DNA of 64,000 nt from an uncultured Christensenella sp. (GTDB lineage Bacteria; Bacillota; Clostridia; Christensenellales; UBA3700): contig CAJUEA010000003.1 in NCBI GenBank assembly GCA_910584975.1, positions 1 through 64,000 of the forward strand, read 5' to 3'. The notes beneath the pieces are model-generated. The model ran no database searches. It had not been told where the DNA came from and saw only the letters and a program-made list of their open reading frames with translations. The position numbers and the translations under genes are program-made. Positions 1 through 8,702 of the stretch are shown here, in pieces; position 1 is the stretch's first letter; each line of letters opens with the position of its first letter.

Positions 1-203
1 CTCTTATCACTGCACAGGACATTGTGCGTCAATGCAAGGGGAAATTGCACAAAAATGTTATTATCCCAAGCAATATGCTAAGGGAGTTTACCACAACTTT
101 TTTGGACGGAATGAGTGTGGAAGAGCTGGAAAAGGAATTGAATGTTAAAATTCACATTTGCACAGGTGGAGACCATTTGGCAAAAATTGTTTGTGAATTG
201 TGA
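1..203 (+). CDS. DUF512-family radical SAM protein, C-terminal end (partial)
   Basis: The frame is open from the left edge (first full codon at base 3) and ends with TGA at 201-203, giving the last 66 or so residues of a protein that begins outside the window. The end contains ITAQDI, then IIPSNMLREF, FLDGMSVEELEKEL and a closing TGGDHLAKIV. From memory of the family this matches the C-terminus of DUF512 proteins (PDZ-like plus radical SAM plus DUF512), which in Clostridia usually lie directly upstream of der. Both the order and the 60-base gap to der agree with that. Molecular function is unsettled for this family. Confidence rests on the C-terminal signature and the neighbour. Confidence 0.75.
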   Translation, partial: LITAQDIVRQCKGKLHKNVIIPSNMLREFTTTFLDGMSVEELEKELNVKIHICTGGDHLAKIVCEL

Positions 204-263
204 AGTAATAATTGATTAAAAGAAATTGCAATATGCAAAAATTGCAACACTATCGGAGGAAGT

Positions 264-1589
264 ATGGCGAAACCATTAGTTGCTATTGTCGGCAGACCTA
301 ATGTTGGCAAATCAACATTTTTTAATAAAGTAATTGGGAAAAGAGTGTCTATCGTTGAGGACAAGCCGGGGGTAACTCGTGATAGATTATATTTTGATAC
401 AGAGTGGTGTGGATATAATTTCACAATGATTGACACTGGTGGAATAGAACTGAAAAGTGACGATAAAATGTGGCAGCACATCAAAATGCAAGCAGAAATT
501 GCAGTGGATGTTGCTGATGTTATTGTGTTGTTTGTGGATGGAAAACAAGGTTTGATATCGGACGATATTGACATTGCACATTATTTGAGAAAAAGTAAAA
601 AGCCTGTGGTGCTTGCCGTAAACAAAATTGATAACAACGAAATTGAAAAGACATATGAGTTTTATGAATTGGGGTTGGGAGAGCCTTATGCTGTGTCTGG
701 CGAACAAGGTAAAGGAATTGGAGATTTGTTGGACGCAATTTGCAAATATCTTCCGAAAATCGATACTAATCAAGAAAATGATGTGATAAATATTGCAGTT
801 GTAGGCAAGCCAAACGCAGGGAAAAGTAGTTTGGTTAACAGACTTTTGGGCTATGACAGAGTTATCGTAAGCAATGTCGCAGGCACCACAAGAGATGCAA
901 TAGACACCTCATTTGCATATGAAGGTCAAAAGTATAACCTTATTGACACAGCAGGAATAAGAAGAAAACGCAGCATTGATGAAAGTGTGGAAAGTTATAG
1001 TGTCATGCGTAGCTTGGCTGCAATAAGAAGGGCAGATGTTTGCCTTATCGTCATTGATTCCAGTGAGGAGCTGAGTGAGCAAGATGTACGCATTTGTGGT
1101 TATGTTCACGAGCAAGGTAAGCCTTCGGTTATTGTAATGAACAAATGGGATGCTGTTGAAAAAGATACTCACACAATCAATAAGTATAATGCAAGACTTG
1201 ACGAATTGCTTAAGTTTATGGATTATTATGACCCACTTTATGTCAGTGCAAAAACAGGTCAACGCACAGAAAAAATAATGAAAGAGGTAAACTTTGTTTA
1301 CAGCGAGGCAAGCAAACGCATAACAACTGGATTGCTTAATGATATTGTGCAAGATGCAGTAAGTCTAGTTGAGCCTCCTGCCCACAATGGCAAAAGACTT
1401 AAAGTTATGTTTGTCACTCAAAACACTGCAAATCCTCCAACATTTATCTTTTTTGTAAATGACACAGAGTTGTTGCATTTTTCTTACAAAAGATATTTGG
1501 AAAACTGCTTAAGAAAAGCTTTTGAGTTCAAAGGCACGCCAATTAGACTTGTTTTTCGTAATAAAAATGAAGATGAGGGAATGTTGTAA
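264..1589 (+). CDS. der: Ribosome-assembly GTPase Der (EngA)
   Basis: 441 residues, the usual length for Der, an essential tandem-GTPase that matures the 50S ribosomal subunit in the cytoplasm. The first G domain shows P-loop GRPNVGKS (residues 10-17), MIDTGG and NKID (about 120-123). The second shows GKPNAGKS (181-188), LIDTAGIRRK (about 227-236) and NKWD. A KH-like RNA-binding domain follows from about residue 355. The start ATG has GGAGGA six bases upstream (255-260). It probably shares a transcript with the DUF512 gene. The plsY/gpsA genes that often follow der in Bacillota are absent here. Confidence 0.97.
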   Translation: MAKPLVAIVGRPNVGKSTFFNKVIGKRVSIVEDKPGVTRDRLYFDTEWCGYNFTMIDTGGIELKSDDKMWQHIKMQAEIAVDVADVIVLFVDGKQGLISDDIDIAHYLRKSKKPVVLAVNKIDNNEIEKTYEFYELGLGEPYAVSGEQGKGIGDLLDAICKYLPKIDTNQENDVINIAVVGKPNAGKSSLVNRLLGYDRVIVSNVAGTTRDAIDTSFAYEGQKYNLIDTAGIRRKRSIDESVESYSVMRSLAAIRRADVCLIVIDSSEELSEQDVRICGYVHEQGKPSVIVMNKWDAVEKDTHTINKYNARLDELLKFMDYYDPLYVSAKTGQRTEKIMKEVNFVYSEASKRITTGLLNDIVQDAVSLVEPPAHNGKRLKVMFVTQNTANPPTFIFFVNDTELLHFSYKRYLENCLRKAFEFKGTPIRLVFRNKNEDEGML

Positions 1590-1992
1590 GCAAAAATGCT
1601 GTTTTGTAAAACCTTGTATAGCTTAGGATAATCAAGCACAATGGGAAATTACGATTTGTCATGTTGAGCGAAGTGTAACGCAGTCGAAACATCTCGGGCT
1701 ATGCGTGTTGAGCAAAATTATTTAAAACATATTTTGCATATGCAAAATTGGAGATCACTCGACTTTGCTCGGGATGACAGGAGCATTATGTTTTCGTGAT
1801 TTTATGTCAGTTCGAGCTTAACGGGGACCCCACAAAATAACTTTTTTGTGGGGTATTGGGAAGTATTTTGCATATAATTGTAATAAAGCAATTTACTTAT
1901 AGTAACTATTAAATTTTTTAATCATATTGTTTGTTTATATAATTGACTATTTTTATGCTGTTGTGCTAAAATAGGAAAAACGGAGGTTATTT
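1590..1992. other. Intergenic stretch with an interspersed repeat block and a promoter
   Basis: No gene is visible. Bases about 1658-1861 are a block of the repeat family seen again near 3.65, 4.40, 11.1 and 50.4 kb: a GTCATGTTGAGCGAAG segment, an inverted CTCGGGATGACAGGA segment near 1768-1782, and a hairpin made of CCCCACAAAA and TTTTGTGGGG at about 1827-1854. The stretch ends in the promoter of the aminotransferase gene. Confidence 0.7.
1943..1972 (+). promoter_or_regulatory. Sigma-A promoter of the aminotransferase gene
   Basis: TTGACT at 1943-1948 and TAAAAT at 1967-1972 are separated by 18 bases, about 20 bases ahead of the start codon. Sequence match only. Confidence 0.55.
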
Positions 1993-3273
1993 ATGATTTA
2001 TCGTGATAAAACAAAAGATTTTTTGGAAAAAGAACTTGCAAAAGAAAAAGCAGTTTATGAAGATATTTTAGCACAAAATATCAAAATTGATATTTCCAGA
2101 GGTAAGCCTTGCAAAGAGCAACTTGACATTTCTATGGAAATGCTTAATATGATAAATAGTGTGGACGATTTGCCAAAAGAGGGTGCTGATATTCGTAACT
2201 ATGGTGGTATTGAGGGTATCCCTGAAATGCGTGAATTATTTGCAGAAATGCTTGGCGTTAAAGCACAAAATGTTATTGTGGGTGGAAACAGCAGTTTGAA
2301 TATGATGTATGACACCATTCAAAGATTTATGCAGTTTGGTGTTTTGGGTGGCACTCCTTGGAATAAGCTTGAAAAAGTTAAATTCCTTTGTCCTGCTCCG
2401 GGTTATGATAGGCATTTCAGTTTGACAGCCGTTTTTGGTATTGAGCTTATCACAATACCAATGGATAACAATGGCCCTATTATGGAGGTTGTTGAAAAAT
2501 TGGTTGCTGAGGATGATTCAATCAAAGGTATTTGGTGCGTGCCAAAATATTCAAACCCAACAGGCATTACATTCAGCGATGAAGTTGTTGAAAGACTTGC
2601 AAAAATGCCAACAAAGGCAAGTGATTTCAGAATTTTTTGGGATAACGCATATGTCGTACACGATTTGTACGAAAACACTGCACCTCTAAAAAACATATAC
2701 ACAGCTTGTGTTGCACATGGTAACCCTAACAGAGTAGTTATCTTTGCAAGCACTTCAAAAGTGACTTTCCCGGGCAGTGGCGTAGCTTGCTTTGCAACTT
2801 CTGAAGAAAATGTAAAAGACGCTTTGAAAACAATGAAATTCCAAACAATCGGTCCAGATAAAATCAATCAATATTTGCATATCAAGTTTTTGAAAAATAT
2901 GGATGGTGTAAAAGCTCATATGAGAAAACACGCAGCAATTATCAGACCAAAATTTGACACAATTTTAAATGTACTTGAGGACGAGTTTGGCAATGATAGC
3001 GACATTGCAAATTGGAGCAATCCAAAAGGTGGATATTTTATCAGCTACAATGTTTTGAATGGTTGTGCTAAAAAAGTTTATGAGCTTTGCAAAAATGCAG
3101 GCTTGGTAATCACAACTGTTGGCGATACTTTCCCTTACGGAAAAGATGACAACGACAGCAACATTCGTATTGCACCAACATTCACAAACACAAATCAGTT
3201 GGATACAGCTTGCAAGATTCTTGTTTGTAGCACAAAAATAGCTTGTCTTGAAAAATTGATAAGCGAAAAATAA
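1993..3273 (+). CDS. PLP-dependent aspartate aminotransferase-like protein (Aminotran_MocR type)
   Basis: 426 residues with GGAGG just upstream of the ATG. It is a fold-type I aminotransferase of the subgroup typified by the Corynebacterium-type aspartate aminotransferase (Pfam Aminotran_MocR). Visible landmarks are ISRGKP near the N-terminus (34-39), YGGIEG (70-75), VGGNSSL (96-102), PGYDRH (136-141), YSNPTG (186-191), DNAY (217-220) and STSKVTFPGSG, in which K256 should hold the PLP cofactor as a Schiff base. The expected reaction is transfer of an amino group between aspartate (or alanine) and 2-oxoglutarate in the cytoplasm. The substrate cannot be fixed from sequence. The gene stands alone with its own promoter and a hairpin terminator about 110 bases downstream. 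Confidence 0.88.
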   Translation: MIYRDKTKDFLEKELAKEKAVYEDILAQNIKIDISRGKPCKEQLDISMEMLNMINSVDDLPKEGADIRNYGGIEGIPEMRELFAEMLGVKAQNVIVGGNSSLNMMYDTIQRFMQFGVLGGTPWNKLEKVKFLCPAPGYDRHFSLTAVFGIELITIPMDNNGPIMEVVEKLVAEDDSIKGIWCVPKYSNPTGITFSDEVVERLAKMPTKASDFRIFWDNAYVVHDLYENTAPLKNIYTACVAHGNPNRVVIFASTSKVTFPGSGVACFATSEENVKDALKTMKFQTIGPDKINQYLHIKFLKNMDGVKAHMRKHAAIIRPKFDTILNVLEDEFGNDSDIANWSNPKGGYFISYNVLNGCAKKVYELCKNAGLVITTVGDTFPYGKDDNDSNIRIAPTFTNTNQLDTACKILVCSTKIACLEKLISEK

Positions 3274-3382
3274 AACTAAAATTTGTAATATAAATTTGTT
3301 TTATATTTCAATTTGCACAATTTTATGCTTTGATAAGTTTCAAGTTTAATCAAGCAGAGTGAAAAATAATAAAAATATGAAA

Positions 3383-3415
3383 AATAATGGCAGGTTATCT
3401 TGTCATTATTTTTTT
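3383..3415 (+). terminator. Rho-independent terminator of the aminotransferase gene
   Basis: AATAATGGCA (3383-3392) pairs with TGTCATTATT (3401-3410) with one mismatch, and a T-run continues to 3415. Confidence 0.6.
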
Positions 3416-3643
3416 GCCTAATATTTTAGAAGAGAAAAGACGAACTTATTTTTTTGAAATGTGCTACTTTATATTTCAAATAAAAAACTTTGAATAATCA
3501 ATCAAAAATCGATACTAAATTAAATATTTTAATCAATTGATGTGTGCTTCATAATATCTTTTTTAGTTATATGATTAGTTTGTCTTTACTCAAACTATGC
3601 TCATTGAGTAAGGAAAAATGGATACCTTTTGATTTTGTTAACA

Positions 3644-3810
3644 AGCTAAGTCGGAGATCCCTATCTACACCCCACAAAAAAGTTATTTTGTGGGGACCCC
3701 GTTGCACTCGGGATGACATTAAACTCGAAATGACATTGTTTTTGTCATTCTGAGTGAAGGCGTAGCCGTAATCGAAGAATCTCGGATTATGCGTGCTGAG
3801 TAAGATAAAT
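3644..3810 (+). repeat. Interspersed repeat block, left arm of an inverted pair
   Basis: Contains the CCCCACAAAA/TTTTGTGGGG hairpin, an ACTCGGGATGACATT segment and a GTCATTCTGAGTGAAGG segment ending in GAATCTCGG. It reads in the opposite sense to the block at 4345-4442, so the two bracket the DGR-like relic. Confidence 0.65.
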
Positions 3811-4128
3811 AAGGCCTTATAAGTCCGACCAAAGTACAGCGTAGCGATACTTTGCGTTTGGCCGGAGAAAGCGAATTGACTGCAAGAGAGCTAATTTTCT
3901 TACTAGAAAATTAGCTCATAAGTCGTAATGAGCGAATGTGGCTATAAAAAATAACTCGACCACTTTTTCAAGCACATTCCACAAAAGAAAATCCGTTGCA
4001 GAAAGGTCGAGTTTGTTTCGCCTTTTGTAAAAATAAAAGGCAGGATAGTAAGTCCCTTCATACTCAAATCAATCAGTTCGCAAATCGATGTTTGTGCAAA
4101 GAGTTTAGCGAATACAGGAAAACTCACA

Positions 4129-4290
4129 CTATTTTGTGAGCGAGTGAAGCGCAGGACGCACGCCGAGCTCAGTCGTAACATTGTGGTTGTTGTTGTCTCC
4201 GCCCGAAGGAGCCATACAATACGCATTGTTGTAATTGTTATCATTGCCGGAGCGCCACCAAGTAAACAAAAACCAGGAGACTTCCACCCT
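4129..4290 (-). pseudogene. Relic resembling a DGR variable/template repeat or a DUF6273-type C-terminus
   Basis: Read on the minus strand the segment encodes TWWRSG, two clusters of Asn/Asp/Tyr/His codons (mostly AAC/AAT/GAC; minus strand of 4222-4245 and 4177-4197), then TELGVRPALHSLTK and a TAG stop (4129-4131). W-W-(L)-R-S ... G-V-R-P-A is the ending typical of formylglycine-enzyme/C-type-lectin-like proteins that serve as targets of diversity-generating retroelements, where AAY codons mark sites of adenine mutagenesis. The GC-rich 3' end is followed by a 6-bp hairpin (CTCACA 4123-4128, TGTGAG 4135-4140) spanning the stop, similar to the hairpin after a DGR initiation-of-mutagenic-homology site. 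No full-length reading frame, start or reverse transcriptase is present, so it is a fragment: an orphan template or a decayed target. Confidence 0.5.
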
Positions 4291-4344
4291 GTTTGATATT
4301 ATAGCATAAATGAGAAATAAAGACAAGTTATTTTTTTCAGTAAG

Positions 4345-4442
4345 CAAAGTCTGAGATGTTTTGACTACGCTCAACATGACAGGAACAATGTCATCCCTAG
4401 CATAACGGGGACCCCACAAAATAGCTTTTTTATGGGGTATAA
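4345..4442 (-). repeat. Interspersed repeat block, right arm of an inverted pair
   Basis: Includes CTCAACATGACAGGAACAA, a GTCATCCCTAGC segment and the CCCCACAAAA ... TTTTATGGGG hairpin. Its reverse complement resembles 3644-3810. Confidence 0.65.
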
Positions 4443-4922
4443 GGAGGAATCTTCAATATTGCTCGTGCTAAATGGAGTGCCTTTTTAAGGTTAAATGTTT
4501 GTGTTATTTATATATAAATAAGAAAAAAATAAGAGCAAAAAGATTACACAAATTTCGAAAAATTAGTGTAATAGTGAAAAATTTGCTATTTTGAGATTTT
4601 ACAAAACATGCTTTTTTGGCGTGTTTTGTTTTATATATGATAATAAATTAAAATTTTATATCCTTATATGTCAGGGAATTACTGGTTTATTTATTGCCAT
4701 AATGTGGATAACTCATCTCAAAATTATTGGAGTAGCAACGAAAATTATCGAAAAATCAAAGACAGAATTTGGCTAAAGTACTTTTTCAAATCTAAATTTT
4801 AGGATAAGGTATTGTATAATTCAGGATAAATAAATTTTACAAATGAAATATTTATATACACAAATGTAAAATATATGTAAAGCGGGGGGGGGGGTAGATT
4901 TTGTGTTATTATAAAGGCGACA

Positions 4923-5042
4923 GCGAGCAAAATAGCTCGCGGCGAGAAGTTGCCAAAACTTTGAGCAAGTGCCAAATTTTGCAAAACTACCAATGTGGAT
5001 AACTCTGCAAAAATTTGTAAAAATGGCAACTGCGAGCCGCGA
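4923..5042 (+). promoter_or_regulatory. Strongly folded putative leader upstream of the large lipoprotein gene
   Basis: Three nested helices can be drawn: TCGCGGC (4937-4943) with GCCGCGA (5036-5042); AGTTGCCA (4948-4955) with TGGCAACT (5024-5031); CAAATTTTGCA (4973-4983) with TGCAAAAATTTG (5006-5017, one bulged A). A local hairpin GCGAGC/GCTCGC (4923-4928/4935-4940) overlaps the first helix strand, so the two are mutually exclusive. The element ends 42 bases before the start codon. It matches no riboswitch I recognise. The pairing is seen directly; a regulatory role is inferred. Confidence 0.5.
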
Positions 5043-5084
5043 CGAAATTTTGACTGATGTTAAAAAAAATTTTTGAGGTGGAGA

Positions 5085-8000
5085 ATGAAGAAGAAGTTTA
5101 GTATTGTGCTTGCAGCAATTTTAGTTGTATGTACATGTGCTATTGCTCTTGTTGCTTGTGCTCCAAAAAATCCCGACCCATTTACAGCTGTGGATAGTTC
5201 TGCTGCGTTGAATGACCTTTGGGATGCTTGGGCAAAAAAGAACATGACAGTTAGTGGCAACACTTTGGGTATCAATGCAAAAGTTGACCTTAAGAATGCT
5301 GACGCTGATTTGTCTGTTATTTTGCAAGGTGGCATATCTCAAGATACAAAAAATGATGTTTTGAGATTGGCGATAGCTAACAACAAAAAAACTGGCGATA
5401 ACAAGAATATCGTTGACATTATCATTAATAGTGCTAACGGCTTGTTTGTTAATATTGACGGATTGTCAAACAAACCTATTAAAATTGAGGAGATTAAGTT
5501 GCCAAGCATTGGCGATTTGCTTAATGGAATGGGTATGTCTATTGGAGGATTATCAGAAATTGTTAAACCTGCGATAGTTGAGCTAATCAACAGCTCTCTT
5601 GACAGTACAAAGGTTGTTGTTGACCCAGTGAAAAATGGCCAAAAATATGATGTAACTTACACATTTACAGCTCAGGTAAGCAAAATTATTGATGCAATCA
5701 TTGAAATTGCAGTTCAAGGAGATATCACACCTGAAACTGAATCAGTAATTGCTGAGGTAAAGAATATTGTGGGTGGCATTAATTTGCAATTTACTGCAAA
5801 AACAACTGGCAATGACAGAATTAAAGTTAAAAAGCCTGCAAAAGGTGCTCCTAAGTATGATTATAGAGGTGGAGAGATTACAGAACTTAAAATTGATGTT
5901 GCAGGTATGGATGTAAATGCAACAGGCATTTCACTAAGCAACAACATTCCTGCAATCTCAATTCCAACTGATACAATTAGTTTGGATAAAGCACTTTTGA
6001 CAAGCAGATTGAACGGAAAAATCACTTTAAGGGATAGCAATGGCAAATCAGTTGGCGATTATACATACACAATCAACCTTGATTTTGAGCCTATTCAACT
6101 TATCACAACAATCACTGATTGTGTAGCACAACAAAGTGCTGACCCTATCATCAAAAAGATGTTGCTTGACCAAAAGGGCAAAATTTTTATTGAAGTAAAT
6201 CACACTTGTGGAACAAGTTGCAAAACTACCCATGTGGGTGGTAAAAAGATGGATGGTTCTATCATAGCTATAGCTTTTTCACCTGAAGACTTTGGTAATA
6301 GAAGAGTATATGTTTCTTTGGATTTGCAAACTATTGTAAATGACTCATTGCTAAGTGATATGATTGGAATTTCATTGAATTCTTTGTTCCCTGCTTATTA
6401 TACTCAATTCAGCTTTGATTTGGTTCAATATATGGATTTGATCAAAACTAGAACTGAAACACCAACAACTACTCCTGAAGCAACTCCTGAGGTAGCTGCA
6501 ATGGGACTTGGATTAGTTTCTGATAATAGTCCTTTCTCAATTGGAAATATGGTTACTAGTATTATTAGAGGATTAAAAGATGATCAAGAGTTGCAAATTA
6601 AACTTGACGATGTAAGAAGTATTTTGGATGAATTTGTAAGACCTATGTTGAAGGAAAGTGATCCTTCAGAAGGTACATATTGGACTATTTTGAAGGCTGT
6701 TAACAGCTTGTTCCAAGGTGTAGATTCAATTGCTATTGATGGTGTTTATTCAAATGGCGAAAGCTATGACAATAACATTCTTGAATTATACAAGAGAAAA
6801 AATGCTAATGAAATGAAAGAGTTTTGTGATGCAAGCAAGCCTGATGAGCATGCAAATCATAAGATTATCAAAGGAGAGGTAACTGACTGGGATAAAGATG
6901 ATGCTGGCAATGTGAAAATTTATCAAGGCAAGAGTAATGATTTGAATTCTAACATTTATGAGAGCAATGGTCAATACAAAACCATTTCATATGGTGAATT
7001 GATGGAACTTGTTGTTGACAAATATTCAACAAGCGAAAAGAATACTGTTGTGATTAGATTTACAGATATCAATGGCGAGCTTGTTGAATCTCGTATGAAC
7101 ATAATTGAAATCGCAGGATTAGCCCCTAATGTTTATACAGAACAAGAAGTATCTTTGGTATTGAGTGCAGGTAATGCAGCAAACAGAAGTGCGGGTATTG
7201 GTTCAAATATAAACAATATTATTGGTGCTTTGCAAGGATTTTCAACTCTTGTTCCACAACTTGCAATGCTGAAAGAGCTTGCAACTCCTGAAGTTGTGGT
7301 TAAGACAAATATTACTATTTCTGAAGTTGAAAGTGTTGTTTGGGATCAAACAAAAGTTTCTGGAATCACTGAAGCACAAAAACATAATAGTGAAAAGATT
7401 TATGCAAATGGTAATGATTTGAGTGATAAACATCATTTGACTGTAACTTTTGTTAATGGTACAGTTCACGAGGCAGATGTTCAAGCAAATAACACTTCTG
7501 AGTTTGTTAAAAACAATAAAGTAACTGCTTGGGGTACATTTACAATGCAATTTGCTGCTTTTGGTTACACTGAAGAGCTTGAAGTTAAAATGAATGATGC
7601 ACTTGGCGTTGATAATCAAACAATTTCTTTACTGCTAAGTGGTGGTAGTGTAACCCACAAAATTTCAAGTTCAGTTAAAAATAATGTAATTGGTGGAAGC
7701 ATGAAATTGCAAGAAGGCGAAACAATGAATGTTGTTGCTGAGTTCGCAAATGCAAACGGTTTCACATATGAAGCAACTTCAAGTTTCTTGGGTTGGAATG
7801 GTGTTAACATAACTTTCAATAAAGTTGGGACTTACAATTTGTCTTTGAAAGGTGCGCATAATGCTGTGATTAACTTTAAGTTTATAATCACTGAAAATCA
7901 TGTTGATGAAGAGCTTTATCTTGGTATGTCTAAAGAGTTTGTGGGCAAGATTGGAAATTATGAATTTACAAAAGAAGAGCTTGAGAAAGTTGCATCTGCC

Positions 8001-8693
8001 AATACAAATGCTAATATGAAAATTACTGTTGGTGGCACAGATTCACAACCTATAGTTAAATTTGATTTTACTAAAACTGGTAAATATTCAGTTACTTTGA
8101 TTGATAAAAATGGTGAATATGTAATTGTTAACTTTAATGTAACAGATGCTAGCAAAACAGTAAGTGGTCTTGCACTTAATACTGATTGTGCAATTAATTT
8201 GAAAGAGCAATTTGTGGGAGTTGCTTTTGAGAAAGAAGTAATTCAAGCAGCTGTTGAAAAATTTAACACTGATTATGCAGGCAAAATCACAATGACATTT
8301 AACAATGATATGGAAAATCCAATTTTGACTATCAACGCTATTGATACTAATGGTTATAGTGGTTATATTATGAACATTGTTGGAAATAAAGGTGAGATTA
8401 TTAAGCTTACTATTAAATTCAATACAAATAAAGTGAAAAAATCTGGCGTTATTAATAGTCAAGTAAATGTAAAAATGAGTGAAATGGGTGGTATCACATA
8501 TACTAAAGAAGAAATTGATACTATTGTTGCAAATTGGAATAAAAACGCAACAAATGCTGGAAAAATGACAGTGGTTGTTGAAGAAGATTTGTCTTTAACA
8601 TTTACTCTTAAAAAAGTTGCTGCACTAGGACATACATTTAAAGTTACAAATAAATGTGATATAACTATTGTAGTAACTGAGGCTGAGGCATAA
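5085..8693 (+). CDS. Very large surface lipoprotein of unknown function with C-terminal tandem repeats
   Basis: 1202 residues from the ATG at 5085, which has GAGGTGGAG directly upstream; an in-frame TTG at 5073 is a poorer start. The N-terminus is a lipoprotein signal: MKKKF, a hydrophobic core and lipobox LVAC (Cys at about residue 25), so the mature protein should be tethered to the outer face of the membrane. I recognise no catalytic domain. Most of the chain has alternating beta-type segments rich in Asn, Thr, Val and Ile. The last 270 or so residues carry three diverged copies of a roughly 85-90 residue module, each with an aromatic/Gly turn, a helix (TKEELEKV, EKEVIQAA, TKEEIDTI) and two beta hairpins. 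It is cotranscribed with the next gene (9-base gap). A scaffold or binding role is likely but unproven. Confidence 0.75.
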   Translation: MKKKFSIVLAAILVVCTCAIALVACAPKNPDPFTAVDSSAALNDLWDAWAKKNMTVSGNTLGINAKVDLKNADADLSVILQGGISQDTKNDVLRLAIANNKKTGDNKNIVDIIINSANGLFVNIDGLSNKPIKIEEIKLPSIGDLLNGMGMSIGGLSEIVKPAIVELINSSLDSTKVVVDPVKNGQKYDVTYTFTAQVSKIIDAIIEIAVQGDITPETESVIAEVKNIVGGINLQFTAKTTGNDRIKVKKPAKGAPKYDYRGGEITELKIDVAGMDVNATGISLSNNIPAISIPTDTISLDKALLTSRLNGKITLRDSNGKSVGDYTYTINLDFEPIQLITTITDCVAQQSADPIIKKMLLDQKGKIFIEVNHTCGTSCKTTHVGGKKMDGSIIAIAFSPEDFGNRRVYVSLDLQTIVNDSLLSDMIGISLNSLFPAYYTQFSFDLVQYMDLIKTRTETPTTTPEATPEVAAMGLGLVSDNSPFSIGNMVTSIIRGLKDDQELQIKLDDVRSILDEFVRPMLKESDPSEGTYWTILKAVNSLFQGVDSIAIDGVYSNGESYDNNILELYKRKNANEMKEFCDASKPDEHANHKIIKGEVTDWDKDDAGNVKIYQGKSNDLNSNIYESNGQYKTISYGELMELVVDKYSTSEKNTVVIRFTDINGELVESRMNIIEIAGLAPNVYTEQEVSLVLSAGNAANRSAGIGSNINNIIGALQGFSTLVPQLAMLKELATPEVVVKTNITISEVESVVWDQTKVSGITEAQKHNSEKIYANGNDLSDKHHLTVTFVNGTVHEADVQANNTSEFVKNNKVTAWGTFTMQFAAFGYTEELEVKMNDALGVDNQTISLLLSGGSVTHKISSSVKNNVIGGSMKLQEGETMNVVAEFANANGFTYEATSSFLGWNGVNITFNKVGTYNLSLKGAHNAVINFKFIITENHVDEELYLGMSKEFVGKIGNYEFTKEELEKVASANTNANMKITVGGTDSQPIVKFDFTKTGKYSVTLIDKNGEYVIVNFNVTDASKTVSGLALNTDCAINLKEQFVGVAFEKEVIQAAVEKFNTDYAGKITMTFNNDMENPILTINAIDTNGYSGYIMNIVGNKGEIIKLTIKFNTNKVKKSGVINSQVNVKMSEMGGITYTKEEIDTIVANWNKNATNAGKMTVVVEEDLSLTFTLKKVAALGHTFKVTNKCDITIVVTEAEA

Positions 8694-8702
8694 GGAGATA
8701 AT

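Larger units (their letters stand above)
3274..5084. other. 1.8-kb gene-poor stretch: terminator, inverted repeat blocks, DGR-like relic, G11 tract, structured leader
   Basis: No intact gene is supported. Left to right it holds a terminator (3383-3415), one copy of an AAAATCGATACTAA motif (about 3503-3519), a repeat block (about 3644-3810), a hairpin-rich stretch (3810-4120) including a perfect 12-bp stem at 3888-3917, a protein-like relic on the minus strand (4129-4290), an inverted copy of the repeat block (about 4345-4442), two 9-mers identical to the DnaA box complement (4703-4711, 4994-5002), a run of eleven G (4884-4894) and a folded leader (4923-5042). Confidence 0.7.

Noticed and set aside
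3544..3753. A 69-codon plus-strand frame
   Set aside because: Half of it is the interspersed repeat block; the translated phrase recurs wherever the repeat does, so it is not a gene.
4591..4776. A 61-codon open frame in the gene-free stretch
   Set aside because: It lacks a ribosome binding site, has ordinary AT-rich composition and matches no family pattern.
4703..5002. Two perfect TGTGGATAA 9-mers (DnaA-box complement), with a third at 16314, as a replication origin
   Set aside because: No dnaA, dnaN or box cluster is present. Two boxes 290 bases apart are not enough for an origin call.
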